Source: Strigomonas culicis
Taxonomy: Eukaryota; Euglenozoa; Kinetoplastea; Trypanosomatida; Trypanosomatidae
Length of the DNA stretch: 33,437 nt
Direction: 5' to 3'
Assembly (NCBI GenBank): GCA_000482145.1
Contig: AUXH01000159.1
Location: forward strand, 1-33,437
The position numbers and the translations under genes are program-made. The notes beneath the pieces are model-generated. The model had not been told where the DNA came from. It ran no database searches and worked only from the letters and a program-made list of their open reading frames with translations. This document shows positions 16,926 through 24,677 of the stretch, piece by piece. The stretch's first letter is position 1, and every line of letters begins with the position of its first letter.

Positions 16926-18641
16926 ATGTCTAGCAGTAGTAGCAGCGATGGAACAACAACAACAACAACGTATTACCACCCGCCGGCCGTCTTTATCTGC
17001 CTGGGGCTCTATAATCTGATCGCGAGCACCGTACAGGGTGTGGCCGGCTTCGGGGATGCAATTGTGCTACATGTCATGTGGTTCTCGAGCTGCATGCTGT
17101 TCCCCGAAACGTTCAACCGCACGGCACTCGGCACGGACCCGGTGCGGGCGATTGCGATTCTCATGTACGCGCGCGTCATCTTTTCCGCGCCGCTGTTGGC
17201 TTACTGGCTCATGAGGGACGGGCTCTTCTCCAAGACGATGGTGCTCGCGATGGCGGTCCCTTCCTGCACCTTCGCGGTCCTCGGTGTCTTTGTGTTCCGC
17301 TCCGTCGAGGGCGGCGGACTCAAGTACGTCCTCGGCTCCTCCAGCCTGCTGTTCGCGGTCGCCTACGTGTCCATCTTCGCCTGGCGCTACGTGAAGAAGC
17401 GGTGGCGGCTGCAGGCCCTCGCGGCGCACCAGCAGCGACAGCAGCACCGGCAGGAGGCGACCGCCGCGCCGCTGGCGGAAGACACCTTTGTGTCCGAGGA
17501 GCTGCGCCACAGCTTCGGCAGCGCGCCGCTCGCGGCGGGCCGCGGCGCCAGCTCCACCCACAGCGAGCCGCGGCGGCCGCGGGAGGCGGCCAGCCCCTCC
17601 AGCGGCACCAGCAGCTCCACCAGCACCCCGCGTGCGGGCGACAGAGAGGTGCTGCCGCAGGCGGTCGTCAGCACGGTGGGCGGCAGCCCCTTCTACAAGA
17701 AAGAGGCAGCGGTGAAGCCGATCGCCGAGGACAACGTGCCGCCGCTGAGCCCCGGCAAACTGAGTCCGCTCGGCACCATGACGTACACCCGTGTGCGTGT
17801 GAACCGCAACCTCGACGAGAACGGAAAGATCCGCATGTCGACCAAGATGGGCGCCGCCTTCTTCTCCGGGCTGACGGGGCTGATGGGGTCGCTCACCGGT
17901 GTCGGCGGGCCTGCGCAGATCATCTTCATTCTTCTCTTCGACGTGCCGAGCTACATCATCACGGTGAACTTCGTTGTGCAGTCCATCCCCAGCGGGCTCT
18001 TCCGCTTCGTCATTGCGTGCGTGCTGCCCATCTTCACCACCGCGATGATCCCGCTGTTTGTGGTGTCGCTGCTGTGCGGCTACGTGGGCATCTACATCGG
18101 CTCGCGGCTTGGTAAAATGCTGGGGCCGAACAGCTACAGCTGGTTCGTGCTGAACCTTCTCGTCGTGTCATCCCTCATCATGCTGGTGACGAGCGCGTGG
18201 GTGCTCATCGGCTACACCGTTGCCAGCGTCAGCTGCAACATCGCCTACGCCCGCTACGAGTTCCAGCAGACCCACCCGCGCGTCGCGGCGCAGACGGCGA
18301 CGGAGCAGCAGCTGCTGGCGCTCGAGCGACAGAAGGAGGAGGAGGAGGCCGCCACCCCGGCGGAGCAGCCCAACTCGCGCAACTTCTCAGAGGCAGACCT
18401 GACGCCGCGCCACGAGGTGGCCACCGCCGCCGCTGGGATCACCACCACGACCACAACAACAGCGGTGGCGGTGGCGACGCCCAGAGCGAAGCGGGAGAAG
18501 CCGCGGCCGCCGTCTCTGTGGGCCGATGCGACGGACGGTCAGCGGCAAGATAAAAAAAAGAGGCCGCAGATGGCGCGCGAAGACGCGCGTGTGTGCGGTG
18601 CGGCGGGCGAGGCGCGGGAAGAACTGATACCACCGGTATAG
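16926..18641 (+). CDS. TauE/SafE (TSUP) family-like transporter, second copy
   Basis: ATG at 16926 gives 571 residues. After a Ser/Thr-rich leader, the first membrane half (about 20-155) contains TVQGVAGFGDAIVLHVMW (34-51), the typical first-repeat motif of this permease family. Membrane segments at about 73-95 and 103-125 follow, and another after that. A cytosolic linker (about 158-308) rich in Arg, Ser and Gln ends in the segment IAEDNVPPLSPGKLSPLG and onward (residues 266-308), which is encoded by 128 nt identical to the third copy. The second membrane half starts with a Gly-rich helix and TGVGGPAQIIF (about 324-334), matching the family's second repeat motif, and continues to about 445. 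The C-tail is low-complexity. Substrate cannot be read from sequence; sulfite or organosulfonate is the family precedent. It is clearly homologous to the gene at 20344 and more distantly to that at 12042. Confidence 0.8.
   Translation: MSSSSSSDGTTTTTTYYHPPAVFICLGLYNLIASTVQGVAGFGDAIVLHVMWFSSCMLFPETFNRTALGTDPVRAIAILMYARVIFSAPLLAYWLMRDGLFSKTMVLAMAVPSCTFAVLGVFVFRSVEGGGLKYVLGSSSLLFAVAYVSIFAWRYVKKRWRLQALAAHQQRQQHRQEATAAPLAEDTFVSEELRHSFGSAPLAAGRGASSTHSEPRRPREAASPSSGTSSSTSTPRAGDREVLPQAVVSTVGGSPFYKKEAAVKPIAEDNVPPLSPGKLSPLGTMTYTRVRVNRNLDENGKIRMSTKMGAAFFSGLTGLMGSLTGVGGPAQIIFILLFDVPSYIITVNFVVQSIPSGLFRFVIACVLPIFTTAMIPLFVVSLLCGYVGIYIGSRLGKMLGPNSYSWFVLNLLVVSSLIMLVTSAWVLIGYTVASVSCNIAYARYEFQQTHPRVAAQTATEQQLLALERQKEEEEAATPAEQPNSRNFSEADLTPRHEVATAAAGITTTTTTTAVAVATPRAKREKPRPPSLWADATDGQRQDKKKRPQMAREDARVCGAAGEAREELIPPV
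17721..17848 (+). repeat. 128-nt segment identical to 21226-21353 (copy A)
   Basis: In-frame within the 16926 CDS and identical base for base to copy B, including all third codon positions. Identity breaks off sharply at the 5' edge. At the 3' edge there is one mismatch and eight more matching bases before divergence. It encodes a cytosolic linker segment with two Ser-Pro sites and a basic stretch just before the second membrane half. Confidence 0.95.
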
Positions 18642-19016
18642 TATATATGCATACACTCCCTTCTTGTTGATATATACATTTTAGTTCCCTTCGCATGGTA
18701 GTGTATGGTTGTCATTAATGCATGGAGAGCGGGTGATTACGAGGAAAAAGTCTACAGAAAAAAAAGTAAAATATAAACTTAAGCATGGTTTACTTGTTTG
18801 CGTCTTTGTTCCATATTTTTCTTTTTTTTCTTTAACTATTCCTAAACGTATTGTTGACAATTATGTTGTTTCGCTTTTTTTTTTTTGTATCACGACCGAA
18901 TATATAGTTTTTTTTCTCTTGTTTTCCACGGTATCTGTATGTCAGAAAAAAAAAAGGAAAATACTTCACTCTGATTTTCTTCAACACAAAACAAAAGACA
19001 ATCAAGTATAAATGCT

Positions 19017-19061
19017 TCTCTCTCTCTCTCTCTCTCTCTCTACATATATATGTATATGTAG
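19017..19061 (+). promoter_or_regulatory. Predicted spliced-leader acceptor built on a TC microsatellite
   Basis: Twelve TC units (19017-19041) are followed by a short TA-rich stretch and AG at 19060-19061. No other AG occurs before the start codon at 19108, so the leader is constrained to begin near 19062. Confidence 0.6.
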
Positions 19062-19077
19062 TCGCGTATTGACATAT

Positions 19078-19083
19078 ATGTGA
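19078..19083 (+). promoter_or_regulatory. Minimal AUG-stop upstream element
   Basis: ATG immediately followed by TGA lies in the predicted 46-nt leader, 24 nt before the main ATG at 19108. Such start-stop elements are known in other eukaryotes to hold ribosomes and reduce downstream initiation. The role here is inference. Confidence 0.5.
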
Positions 19084-19107
19084 TTGCTCCGTGACACACC
19101 TTTTGCC

Positions 19108-19950
19108 ATGGACACACTAGCGATCAGTCCCACCGACCGAAGGAGCATCATTTTATTGCGCGAGTGTCAGAACCTCTGGCCGACCTTCGCCTCCCATCTG
19201 CATGCTCTGCAGAACATCACCCGACAGAAGGAGGTCGTCACAGAGGCCTTCCGGCGGCAGCAGCACGGGAACACCCCTGAGGGCGTCGCCGTCGCCATGC
19301 CGCCTCTGGGGATTCTGTCCGCCTTCCAGCCGTCGTTTCAGATCGAAAAAATGGTTGCGCAGCACGCGGAGGATCAGAACGAGATTCTGTTGACGCTGTC
19401 AAAGACAGAAGAACAGTGGCGCCGCAAGACGAATGAGCTCACGAAGAACATCGAGAAGAACACAATCCCCACACATCACGGAGATACCACCATCCACACG
19501 ACGAACCAGCATCATAATAACACAAACCACGCGATCAGCTATAATATACTCGCCGTCCTGCTGCGCATGAGCTGTTTGTTTCAAGAAGGTCTCTTGGCGC
19601 TGCGGAGCGCCGTGATGGCCGACACAGTCTTCAAGGGGGTGCTGCCCCGCGCGGAGGGCGCGCGGCAGCCGCCTCCGCAGCGCGCCGGCCAGCTCCTGCA
19701 CCAGTACCTTGTGGAGATGGGCAGCGGAGGCAGCGCGCCGCCGTCCGCCGCCGCGTCGCGGTTCGCCTTGCTGCCGCATCCACTGCTGAAGTCAGCGACC
19801 GAAGCGCCGCAGCGCGCGAGTGATGCGACAAAGCCATTTTCGTTGGAGGAGGGCATCTCCGCGGTGCGGGAGTGTTGGGAGGCAAACTGGCAGGAGTGTA
19901 CAACGCAGACGCTATCGGAGGCGACCCTTTCAGCGCTCGCTGTCTCTTAA
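19108..19950 (+). CDS. Unrecognised protein with a predicted coiled coil
   Basis: ATG at 19108 gives 280 residues; an in-frame TTG eight codons earlier is less likely. The N-terminal half is helical, with heptad-like sequence at about residues 80-120 (EKMVAQHAEDQNEILLTL and following) suggesting a coiled coil. A His/Asn/Thr-rich insert at about 122-144 is followed by a helical segment (ISYNILAVLLRMSCLFQEGLLALR). An Ala/Pro/Gly-rich linker leads to a short helical C-terminus with WEANWQECTTQTLSEATLSAL. No signal peptide or membrane span is visible and I do not recognise the family. It sits between two TauE/SafE genes. Its leader carries an AUG-stop element, which hints at low or regulated translation. 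Confidence 0.65.
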   Translation: MDTLAISPTDRRSIILLRECQNLWPTFASHLHALQNITRQKEVVTEAFRRQQHGNTPEGVAVAMPPLGILSAFQPSFQIEKMVAQHAEDQNEILLTLSKTEEQWRRKTNELTKNIEKNTIPTHHGDTTIHTTNQHHNNTNHAISYNILAVLLRMSCLFQEGLLALRSAVMADTVFKGVLPRAEGARQPPPQRAGQLLHQYLVEMGSGGSAPPSAAASRFALLPHPLLKSATEAPQRASDATKPFSLEEGISAVRECWEANWQECTTQTLSEATLSALAVS

Positions 19951-20343
19951 AAAAAAAAAATGAAAAGAAAATATGGTGTCTTTTTCAGTTGTATATTAAA
20001 AAAAAAAAGCTCTGGTTGCTTCCTCTCCTGTAATGCAGGTGTTTGTCAGTATATGTATTCGTACGGAGTTGTGCGTTAGTTTTTGATTTCCTCCTTTTTT
20101 TTTCCTCTCCTTTTCTCTTTAAAAAAAAAAAAGGAAAAAACAAAGAAGACGAAGAGAAAGAGATAATACACTTAATATTCTTTTTTTCTTTTTTGCTCTT
20201 TCTAGCGTATCAAATAAGTAAGAGTGAATACTAGATATTTATAGAATAACGCCAACACTTCAAGCAAGTAAGTAGTTTACATTTGTGTTTTCATATATTT
20301 AATAATAAGTAGTAAGTAATAAAGAAAAAAGGCAGAAAGCAAA
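19951..20343 (+). other. Intergenic spacer, 393 nt
   Basis: Poly-A and poly-T rich spacer. The pyrimidine tract at 20170-20203 precedes a long leader rich in AAGTA-like words but without ATG. No gene seen. Confidence 0.7.
20170..20205 (+). promoter_or_regulatory. Predicted spliced-leader acceptor for the 20344 gene
   Basis: A T-rich tract ends in AG at 20204-20205. The leader of about 138 nt contains no ATG. Confidence 0.6.
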
Positions 20344-22419
20344 ATGGTGGCATTCACGGTGTACGTGGCCGTTGCCCTTATCAACTTTCTGGGCAGCGTC
20401 ATCCAGGGCGTGGCCGGCATTGGCGACGCCATCTTTCTGCAGGTAATCTGGAGTATCTGCTGTATCTCGTCCGACGAGTTCACCAAAACCCCCCTCGGCG
20501 CGAACAGCGTGACGGCGGTGACACTGATGATGTACATCCGCCTCATGTTCATGTCGCCGCTCATCGTGTATTTGGGCATCAACGACAGCATCTTCTCGCG
20601 CCAGATGGTGCTCATGATGGCCATCCCGAGCACCATCCTGAGTCTCGTCGGTCTCTTCCTCCTGTCGTACGTGAGCGCCAAGGCACTGAAGCGCATCCTC
20701 GGCTACTCCAGTCTCTTCTTTGCCGGCGTGTACGGCTGCATCATTCTCTCGCGCCTCCTCCAGCAGCGGCGCAAGAAAAACCTGCTGCTCGAGAAGCGCA
20801 TCCCCATGCTGCAGGAAAATGTTGCCGTCGCGGAGGAAGCGAAGATGACGGAGAACGCGAATCAGCTTATCAACCTGCAGGCCAGCTTTGCCGGGCTGCG
20901 CACGGTGCCCGGCGCGAACCACAACTCCCACATGGAGAGCGACGACGACAACCACAGCGGCAGCGGGGTGCACGGCGGCAGCTTCAACAGCAGCTTCTTG
21001 AACAACAACAGCATTGTCATCCAGCACGTCTACACCCACGAGCGCTCGTCGACACTGCCCGGCATCACGAACTTCAGCCTCATCCAGAACCCCACGGCCG
21101 GCGCCGCGGCGCCCGCGGTGGACAACACGGAGATCGGCGAGCACTTCGCGGAGGGCGAGAAGGAAGTGTTCGTCAGTACGGTGCAGGAAGAGGTCTTCTT
21201 TGCGGCCGAAGCGCACGTACCCAACATCGCCGAGGACAACGTGCCGCCGCTGAGCCCCGGCAAACTGAGTCCGCTCGGCACCATGACGTACACCCGTGTG
21301 CGTGTGAACCGCAACCTCGACGAGAACGGAAAGATCCGCATGTCGACCAAGATCGGCGCCGCGGTGGCCGCATCCCTCGCGGGGCTCATGGCCTCCATGA
21401 CCGGTGTGAACGCGCCGCCGCAGATCATCTTCATCCTGCTCTACGACGCGCCCAACTACATTGTGCGCGTCAACTTCTCGGCACAGTCGATCCCGAGCAA
21501 CGTTCTGCGGTTCCTCGTCGCGCTCTTCAGCAGCGACCTTTTCCACGCGAGTCAGATACCGCTGCTGACCGTCGTCGTGCTCTTCGGCTTCGCGGGCGTC
21601 TTTGTCGGCAACAGCGTCGGCCGCCTGCTCGGCCCCAAGGCGTTCAACCTCTTTGTGCTGTGCCTGCTGCTGCTGTCCGCGCTCGCCATGACCGTCAACA
21701 ACCTCTCCCTCCTCGTCTTCTTCACGCTCTTCACCGGCGTCGTCACGGTCGCGGTCGGCTACTGGGAGAACAAGGCCGCGCGCCCGGTCGTGGAGAAACA
21801 GCGGCAGCAGGAGCAGGAGATCGAGAAGCGCGTGTACAACGCACTCGAGGAGCTCCAGCGCAACAACAACAGCTTTTACGGGAATGCACCCGGCGCGGCG
21901 CCGCAGCAGCAGCAGCCGGCGCCGGTCGTGAAGCCCAAGGTGCTCGGCGGCGGCGCCGGAGGCCTCGACAACGATGACATGATGAACGACTCTTTCAACG
22001 CGAAGAACGCGACCGGTGCGGTCTCCCCGCCGCACCTCAACACGACGCATCAGAATAGCCTTGACACCCTGAACGAGATGCGCAGCTCCGCCACGGAGGA
22101 CCCGACGCGCGCCGCCCGCCTCGGCAAGGCGCGCGAATACGACGAGGGCGCCGGCGCGCACCCTCTCACCAAGACGAAGGTGGTGAGCGCCGCCGAGTTC
22201 GGCAGCAGCGCCACGAGCGGCGGCGGCCTCGCCATCCACAAGGGTGCGCTCGGCTCGTCCACGTCGACGCTCGACGAGAAGGAGTTCCAGGCGACGACGG
22301 AGGCCACCGGCGCCAAGTACGCCGCGGGGCGGCCCGCGGAGACCCACGCTGCCCTGCAGCCGCCCGCGCCGCCGAAGCAGGCGGAACACTACGACCCGCT
22401 GTACGACGACGATGACTAA
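20344..22419 (+). CDS. TauE/SafE (TSUP) family-like transporter, third copy
   Basis: ATG at 20344 gives 691 residues. The first membrane half (about 3-140) opens with SVIQGVAGIGDAIFLQVIW (18-36), the first-repeat signature. Further spans lie near 58-80, 88-110 and 118-138, ending in a basic cluster (QQRRKK). The linker (about 142-337) ends with residues 295-337, encoded by the 128 nt shared with the second copy. The second half has GLMASMTGVNAPPQIIF (about 347-363), where the family's Gly-Gly is replaced by Asn-Ala, followed by membrane segments to about 475. The long C-tail (about 480-691) is Gln/Asn/Ala-rich with an acidic YDDDD terminus. Outside the shared segment, codon choice differs freely from the second copy even where residues agree, so the copies are old. 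Transport substrate is unknown. Confidence 0.8.
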   Translation: MVAFTVYVAVALINFLGSVIQGVAGIGDAIFLQVIWSICCISSDEFTKTPLGANSVTAVTLMMYIRLMFMSPLIVYLGINDSIFSRQMVLMMAIPSTILSLVGLFLLSYVSAKALKRILGYSSLFFAGVYGCIILSRLLQQRRKKNLLLEKRIPMLQENVAVAEEAKMTENANQLINLQASFAGLRTVPGANHNSHMESDDDNHSGSGVHGGSFNSSFLNNNSIVIQHVYTHERSSTLPGITNFSLIQNPTAGAAAPAVDNTEIGEHFAEGEKEVFVSTVQEEVFFAAEAHVPNIAEDNVPPLSPGKLSPLGTMTYTRVRVNRNLDENGKIRMSTKIGAAVAASLAGLMASMTGVNAPPQIIFILLYDAPNYIVRVNFSAQSIPSNVLRFLVALFSSDLFHASQIPLLTVVVLFGFAGVFVGNSVGRLLGPKAFNLFVLCLLLLSALAMTVNNLSLLVFFTLFTGVVTVAVGYWENKAARPVVEKQRQQEQEIEKRVYNALEELQRNNNSFYGNAPGAAPQQQQPAPVVKPKVLGGGAGGLDNDDMMNDSFNAKNATGAVSPPHLNTTHQNSLDTLNEMRSSATEDPTRAARLGKAREYDEGAGAHPLTKTKVVSAAEFGSSATSGGGLAIHKGALGSSTSTLDEKEFQATTEATGAKYAAGRPAETHAALQPPAPPKQAEHYDPLYDDDD
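21226..21353 (+). repeat. 128-nt segment identical to 17721-17848 (copy B)
   Basis: Same phase and same bases as copy A, placed at the same position relative to the second membrane half. Upstream neighbours (encoding HVPN here and AVKP in copy A) are unrelated. Confidence 0.95.
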
Positions 22420-22815
22420 GGAACGCCACCCCCACCCCCCTCCTCTCTCCCACTTTACCGCAACGTGCAAAGCCAGCAATACTCTAATGAGTCCCTGGAG
22501 AAGCCGAAGAAGAAAACAATAATAATAGTGATAAAGCGTGGTTGTTATCGTTTGTTTTTATGTGTTACCTCAGCCGCGCACCTGACCACATTCATATTCA
22601 GATCGTGTGAGAGAAAGCGAAAAGGGTAAAAAAAAAGATTTTATTATGTGTTTCGGCATTAGAACCAAAAACAACCCACAAAAAGAGTATCTTTTTTCTT
22701 TTTCTTTTTTCGCTTTTTTTTTATATGTGTGTGTGTGTGTTTAAGTGTGGGTGTGCGTGAGTGTATATATATTTTTGTTTCATCTGATGATGATATGCTA
22801 CTTTAATTCGTGTTC

Positions 22816-22836
22816 ATATATATATATATATATATA
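22816..22836 (+). repeat. TA dinucleotide microsatellite
   Basis: About ten TA units in the 1069-nt spacer. Confidence 0.95.
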
Positions 22837-23395
22837 CATTCTGTTATTGTTATTTTCATACAATCTCAACTATACATGGCCCCAGGTAATAGAAAAAAAC
22901 AGCATATCCACACAGACAAGTGCATGTGTTATCTCTTCAGAAGAAAAGAAAAAGAATGATTTTCTAAATATAAAAAAGAAATCATAATAATAAAGTTAGT
23001 AATAGGAGATAAATACACAGGAACATAAGAGCAGTCATTGCGTCTCTGTTTGTTTGCTTGTTTGTTTGTTTGTTTGTTTTTTGCGTTTTTTTTTTTGCGC
23101 CTTATTATATTATTCTATTGCGTATCTTTAACAATTGAAGGTATATAATTTAACGAAAGAAAAAAAAATTCTACAATTATTCCTACATATACATTTATTC
23201 ATATACTAAAACGTGTATACAAAAATAGAAGGAATAAACCAATAATTTAATAACTAAAAAAAGAAATACATGAACCCTTTTTTTTTTGCTGAGGCAGTTT
23301 TCTGTTTCATGTACACCCAGATTTTTAATCTACAAAAACACAAGACAGCTTAAAAAAAAAAGAAAATAAAAAAACTGTTTTAATAACTGTGTCGT

Positions 23396-23450
23396 ATCCT
23401 CTATGTGCTATTCTGTTCCTGTCTCGTGCGCTCTTTCATCTACAAATTAG
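23396..23450 (+). promoter_or_regulatory. Predicted spliced-leader acceptor for the epimerase gene
   Basis: A pyrimidine-rich tract ends in AG at 23449-23450, leaving a 38-nt leader without ATG. The ATG at 23403 lies upstream of the AG and is removed. Confidence 0.6.
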
Positions 23451-23488
23451 AATTGAAGAAACACGAAAAAAAAACGGTAACCACCACC

Positions 23489-24232
23489 ATGACCGGCTTC
23501 GACCACCAAGACAGGAGCACCTTCCTGAACCTGGCGTCGCCGCTGCAGGCGATCATCAGCCCGTCCATTCTCGCCTCCAACTTCGCGCGGCTGGAGGAAG
23601 AGTGCCGCTCTGTGCTGCCCACCGCACAGTGGCTACACGTCGATGTGATGGACGGCCACTTCGTGCCTAACATCTCCATCGGCCCCTGCGTCGTGGAGAG
23701 CCTGCGGCGCTGCAGCCCCCACTGGTTCCTCGACGTGCACCTGATGGTCTCCGCGCCGGCGCAGTGGGTCGCGGCGATGGCCGCCGCCGGGGCGTCGCAG
23801 TATACGTTGCATCTGGAGGCGACGGACGATGCGGCGGGGGTGTGCCGCGCGGTGCGCGCGGCCGGCATGCAGGTCGGTGTTGCGCTCAAGCCGGGCACGG
23901 AGGTGACGCCGCTGCTGCTGCAGCTGCTGGACGACGGGCTCGTCGACATGGTGTTAATCATGACGGTGGAGCCCGGCTTCGGCGGCCAGTCGTTCATGCA
24001 CGCGGTGCTGCCGAAGGTCACGGCGCTACGGCAGCGCTATGCGAACCTCAGCATCGAGGTCGACGGCGGGCTCTCCGCGCAGACAATCGAGGCCGCCGCC
24101 GCCGCGGGCGCCAATGTGATTGTGGCGGGCACCAGTGTGTTCAAGGCGGCCGACCGCGCGGCCGAGATCGGCGTGCTGAAGGCCTGCGTGGAGAAGCACA
24201 TCGCAGCGGGTCTGCAGCAGCAGAAGCTGTAG
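23489..24232 (+). CDS. RPE: Ribulose-phosphate 3-epimerase
   Basis: Interconverts D-ribulose 5-phosphate and D-xylulose 5-phosphate in the non-oxidative pentose phosphate pathway (EC 5.1.3.1). ATG at 23489, in an ACC context, gives 247 residues, close to the family norm of about 220-230. The TIM-barrel signatures are complete: ISPSILASNFARL (23-35), LHVDVMDGHFVPN (49-61), LDVHLMV (81-87), VEPGFGGQSF (160-169), IEVDGGL (189-195) and VAGTSVF (212-218). Metal ligands by family alignment are His50, Asp52, His84 and Asp192, with Asp52 and Asp192 as the acid/base pair. The C-terminus reads QQQKL. It resembles but does not match a consensus SKL-type glycosomal signal, so cytosolic location is the simpler reading. 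The call is firm. Confidence 0.97.
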   Translation: MTGFDHQDRSTFLNLASPLQAIISPSILASNFARLEEECRSVLPTAQWLHVDVMDGHFVPNISIGPCVVESLRRCSPHWFLDVHLMVSAPAQWVAAMAAAGASQYTLHLEATDDAAGVCRAVRAAGMQVGVALKPGTEVTPLLLQLLDDGLVDMVLIMTVEPGFGGQSFMHAVLPKVTALRQRYANLSIEVDGGLSAQTIEAAAAAGANVIVAGTSVFKAADRAAEIGVLKACVEKHIAAGLQQQKL

Positions 24233-24677
24233 CCCCGCGCGTTGCACGTCTTCATTTCAAAAAAAAAAAAAACTTCTTATACCATCGATCTTTAAAAAAA
24301 AAGTGAACGACAGTAAAATTGTGTGCATTTACATATATACATATATGCTTCTGTAATTGGGTTTTTTTTTTGGTTGTTAATTTAATAAAAACTAATTCTG
24401 TTCATACGAAAGCGCAAAACAAAACTTTCTCTTTTTTTTTTTTTGCTAACAGGTGTTCCCACGCCGCCACATTATCTACTTACACACCTACATATTCTCC
24501 AATAATCAATCAAAACGTAAATCATTAAGGAAACCAACAAACAGAAAGAAAGAAAGAAAACAATAAATTCTCCGTGCATATACACAGCAGCTATCGACTT
24601 TTGAAGCAAAAGCACATCTGACATCATCAACTCTCCTACTCTCACATCTATAAAGAATTAATACAGATATATATAGG
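24233..24677 (+). other. Intergenic spacer, 445 nt
   Basis: AT-rich with poly-A and poly-T runs. Two candidate acceptors serve the next gene (AG at 24451-24452 and AG near 24655). No gene recognised. Confidence 0.7.
24424..24452 (+). promoter_or_regulatory. Predicted spliced-leader acceptor for the 24678 gene
   Basis: A strong T tract followed by AG at 24451-24452 gives a leader of about 226 nt without ATG. A second, weaker pyrimidine stretch with AG near 24655 would give a leader of about 23 nt. Confidence 0.5.

Larger units (their letters stand above)
18642..19107 (+). other. Intergenic spacer, 466 nt
   Basis: T/A-rich spacer ending in a TC dinucleotide repeat at 19017-19041 that acts as pyrimidine tract for the next gene. 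An open frame from about 18709 is Lys/Phe-rich and looks non-coding. Confidence 0.65.
22420..23488 (+). other. Longest intergenic spacer, 1069 nt
   Basis: AT-rich spacer with a TA microsatellite at 22816-22836, TGTT tetranucleotide repeats at about 23048-23080 and several poly-A/poly-T runs. An open frame near 22745 encodes Ile/Tyr/Leu/Lys-rich sequence typical of AT-rich noise. I found no tRNA B-box and no complete snoRNA box pair. It probably holds a long 3' UTR. Confidence 0.65.

Noticed and set aside
18709..19011. 100-codon open frame after the second transporter gene
   Set aside because: Lys/Phe/Val-rich translation of AT-rich spacer, with poly-T-derived runs and no domain; composition is unlike the real genes.
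20299..22479. Very long antisense open frame opposite the third transporter gene
   Set aside because: It is a shadow of a GC3-rich gene. The product is His/Arg/Val-rich without domains, it covers spacer at both ends, and the + strand frame has membrane segments and family motifs. The same applies to antisense frames at 2320-3771, 8001-8894 and 30885-32183.
22783..22860. TGATGA C-box-like word suggesting a C/D snoRNA
   Set aside because: No CTGA D-box at a suitable distance and no terminal stem. Similar ATGATGA words near 26236 also lack a partner.
22745..22987. 80-codon open frame in the long spacer
   Set aside because: AT-rich Ile/Tyr/Lys composition, no ATG start in good context, and a TA microsatellite inside; no protein-like features.
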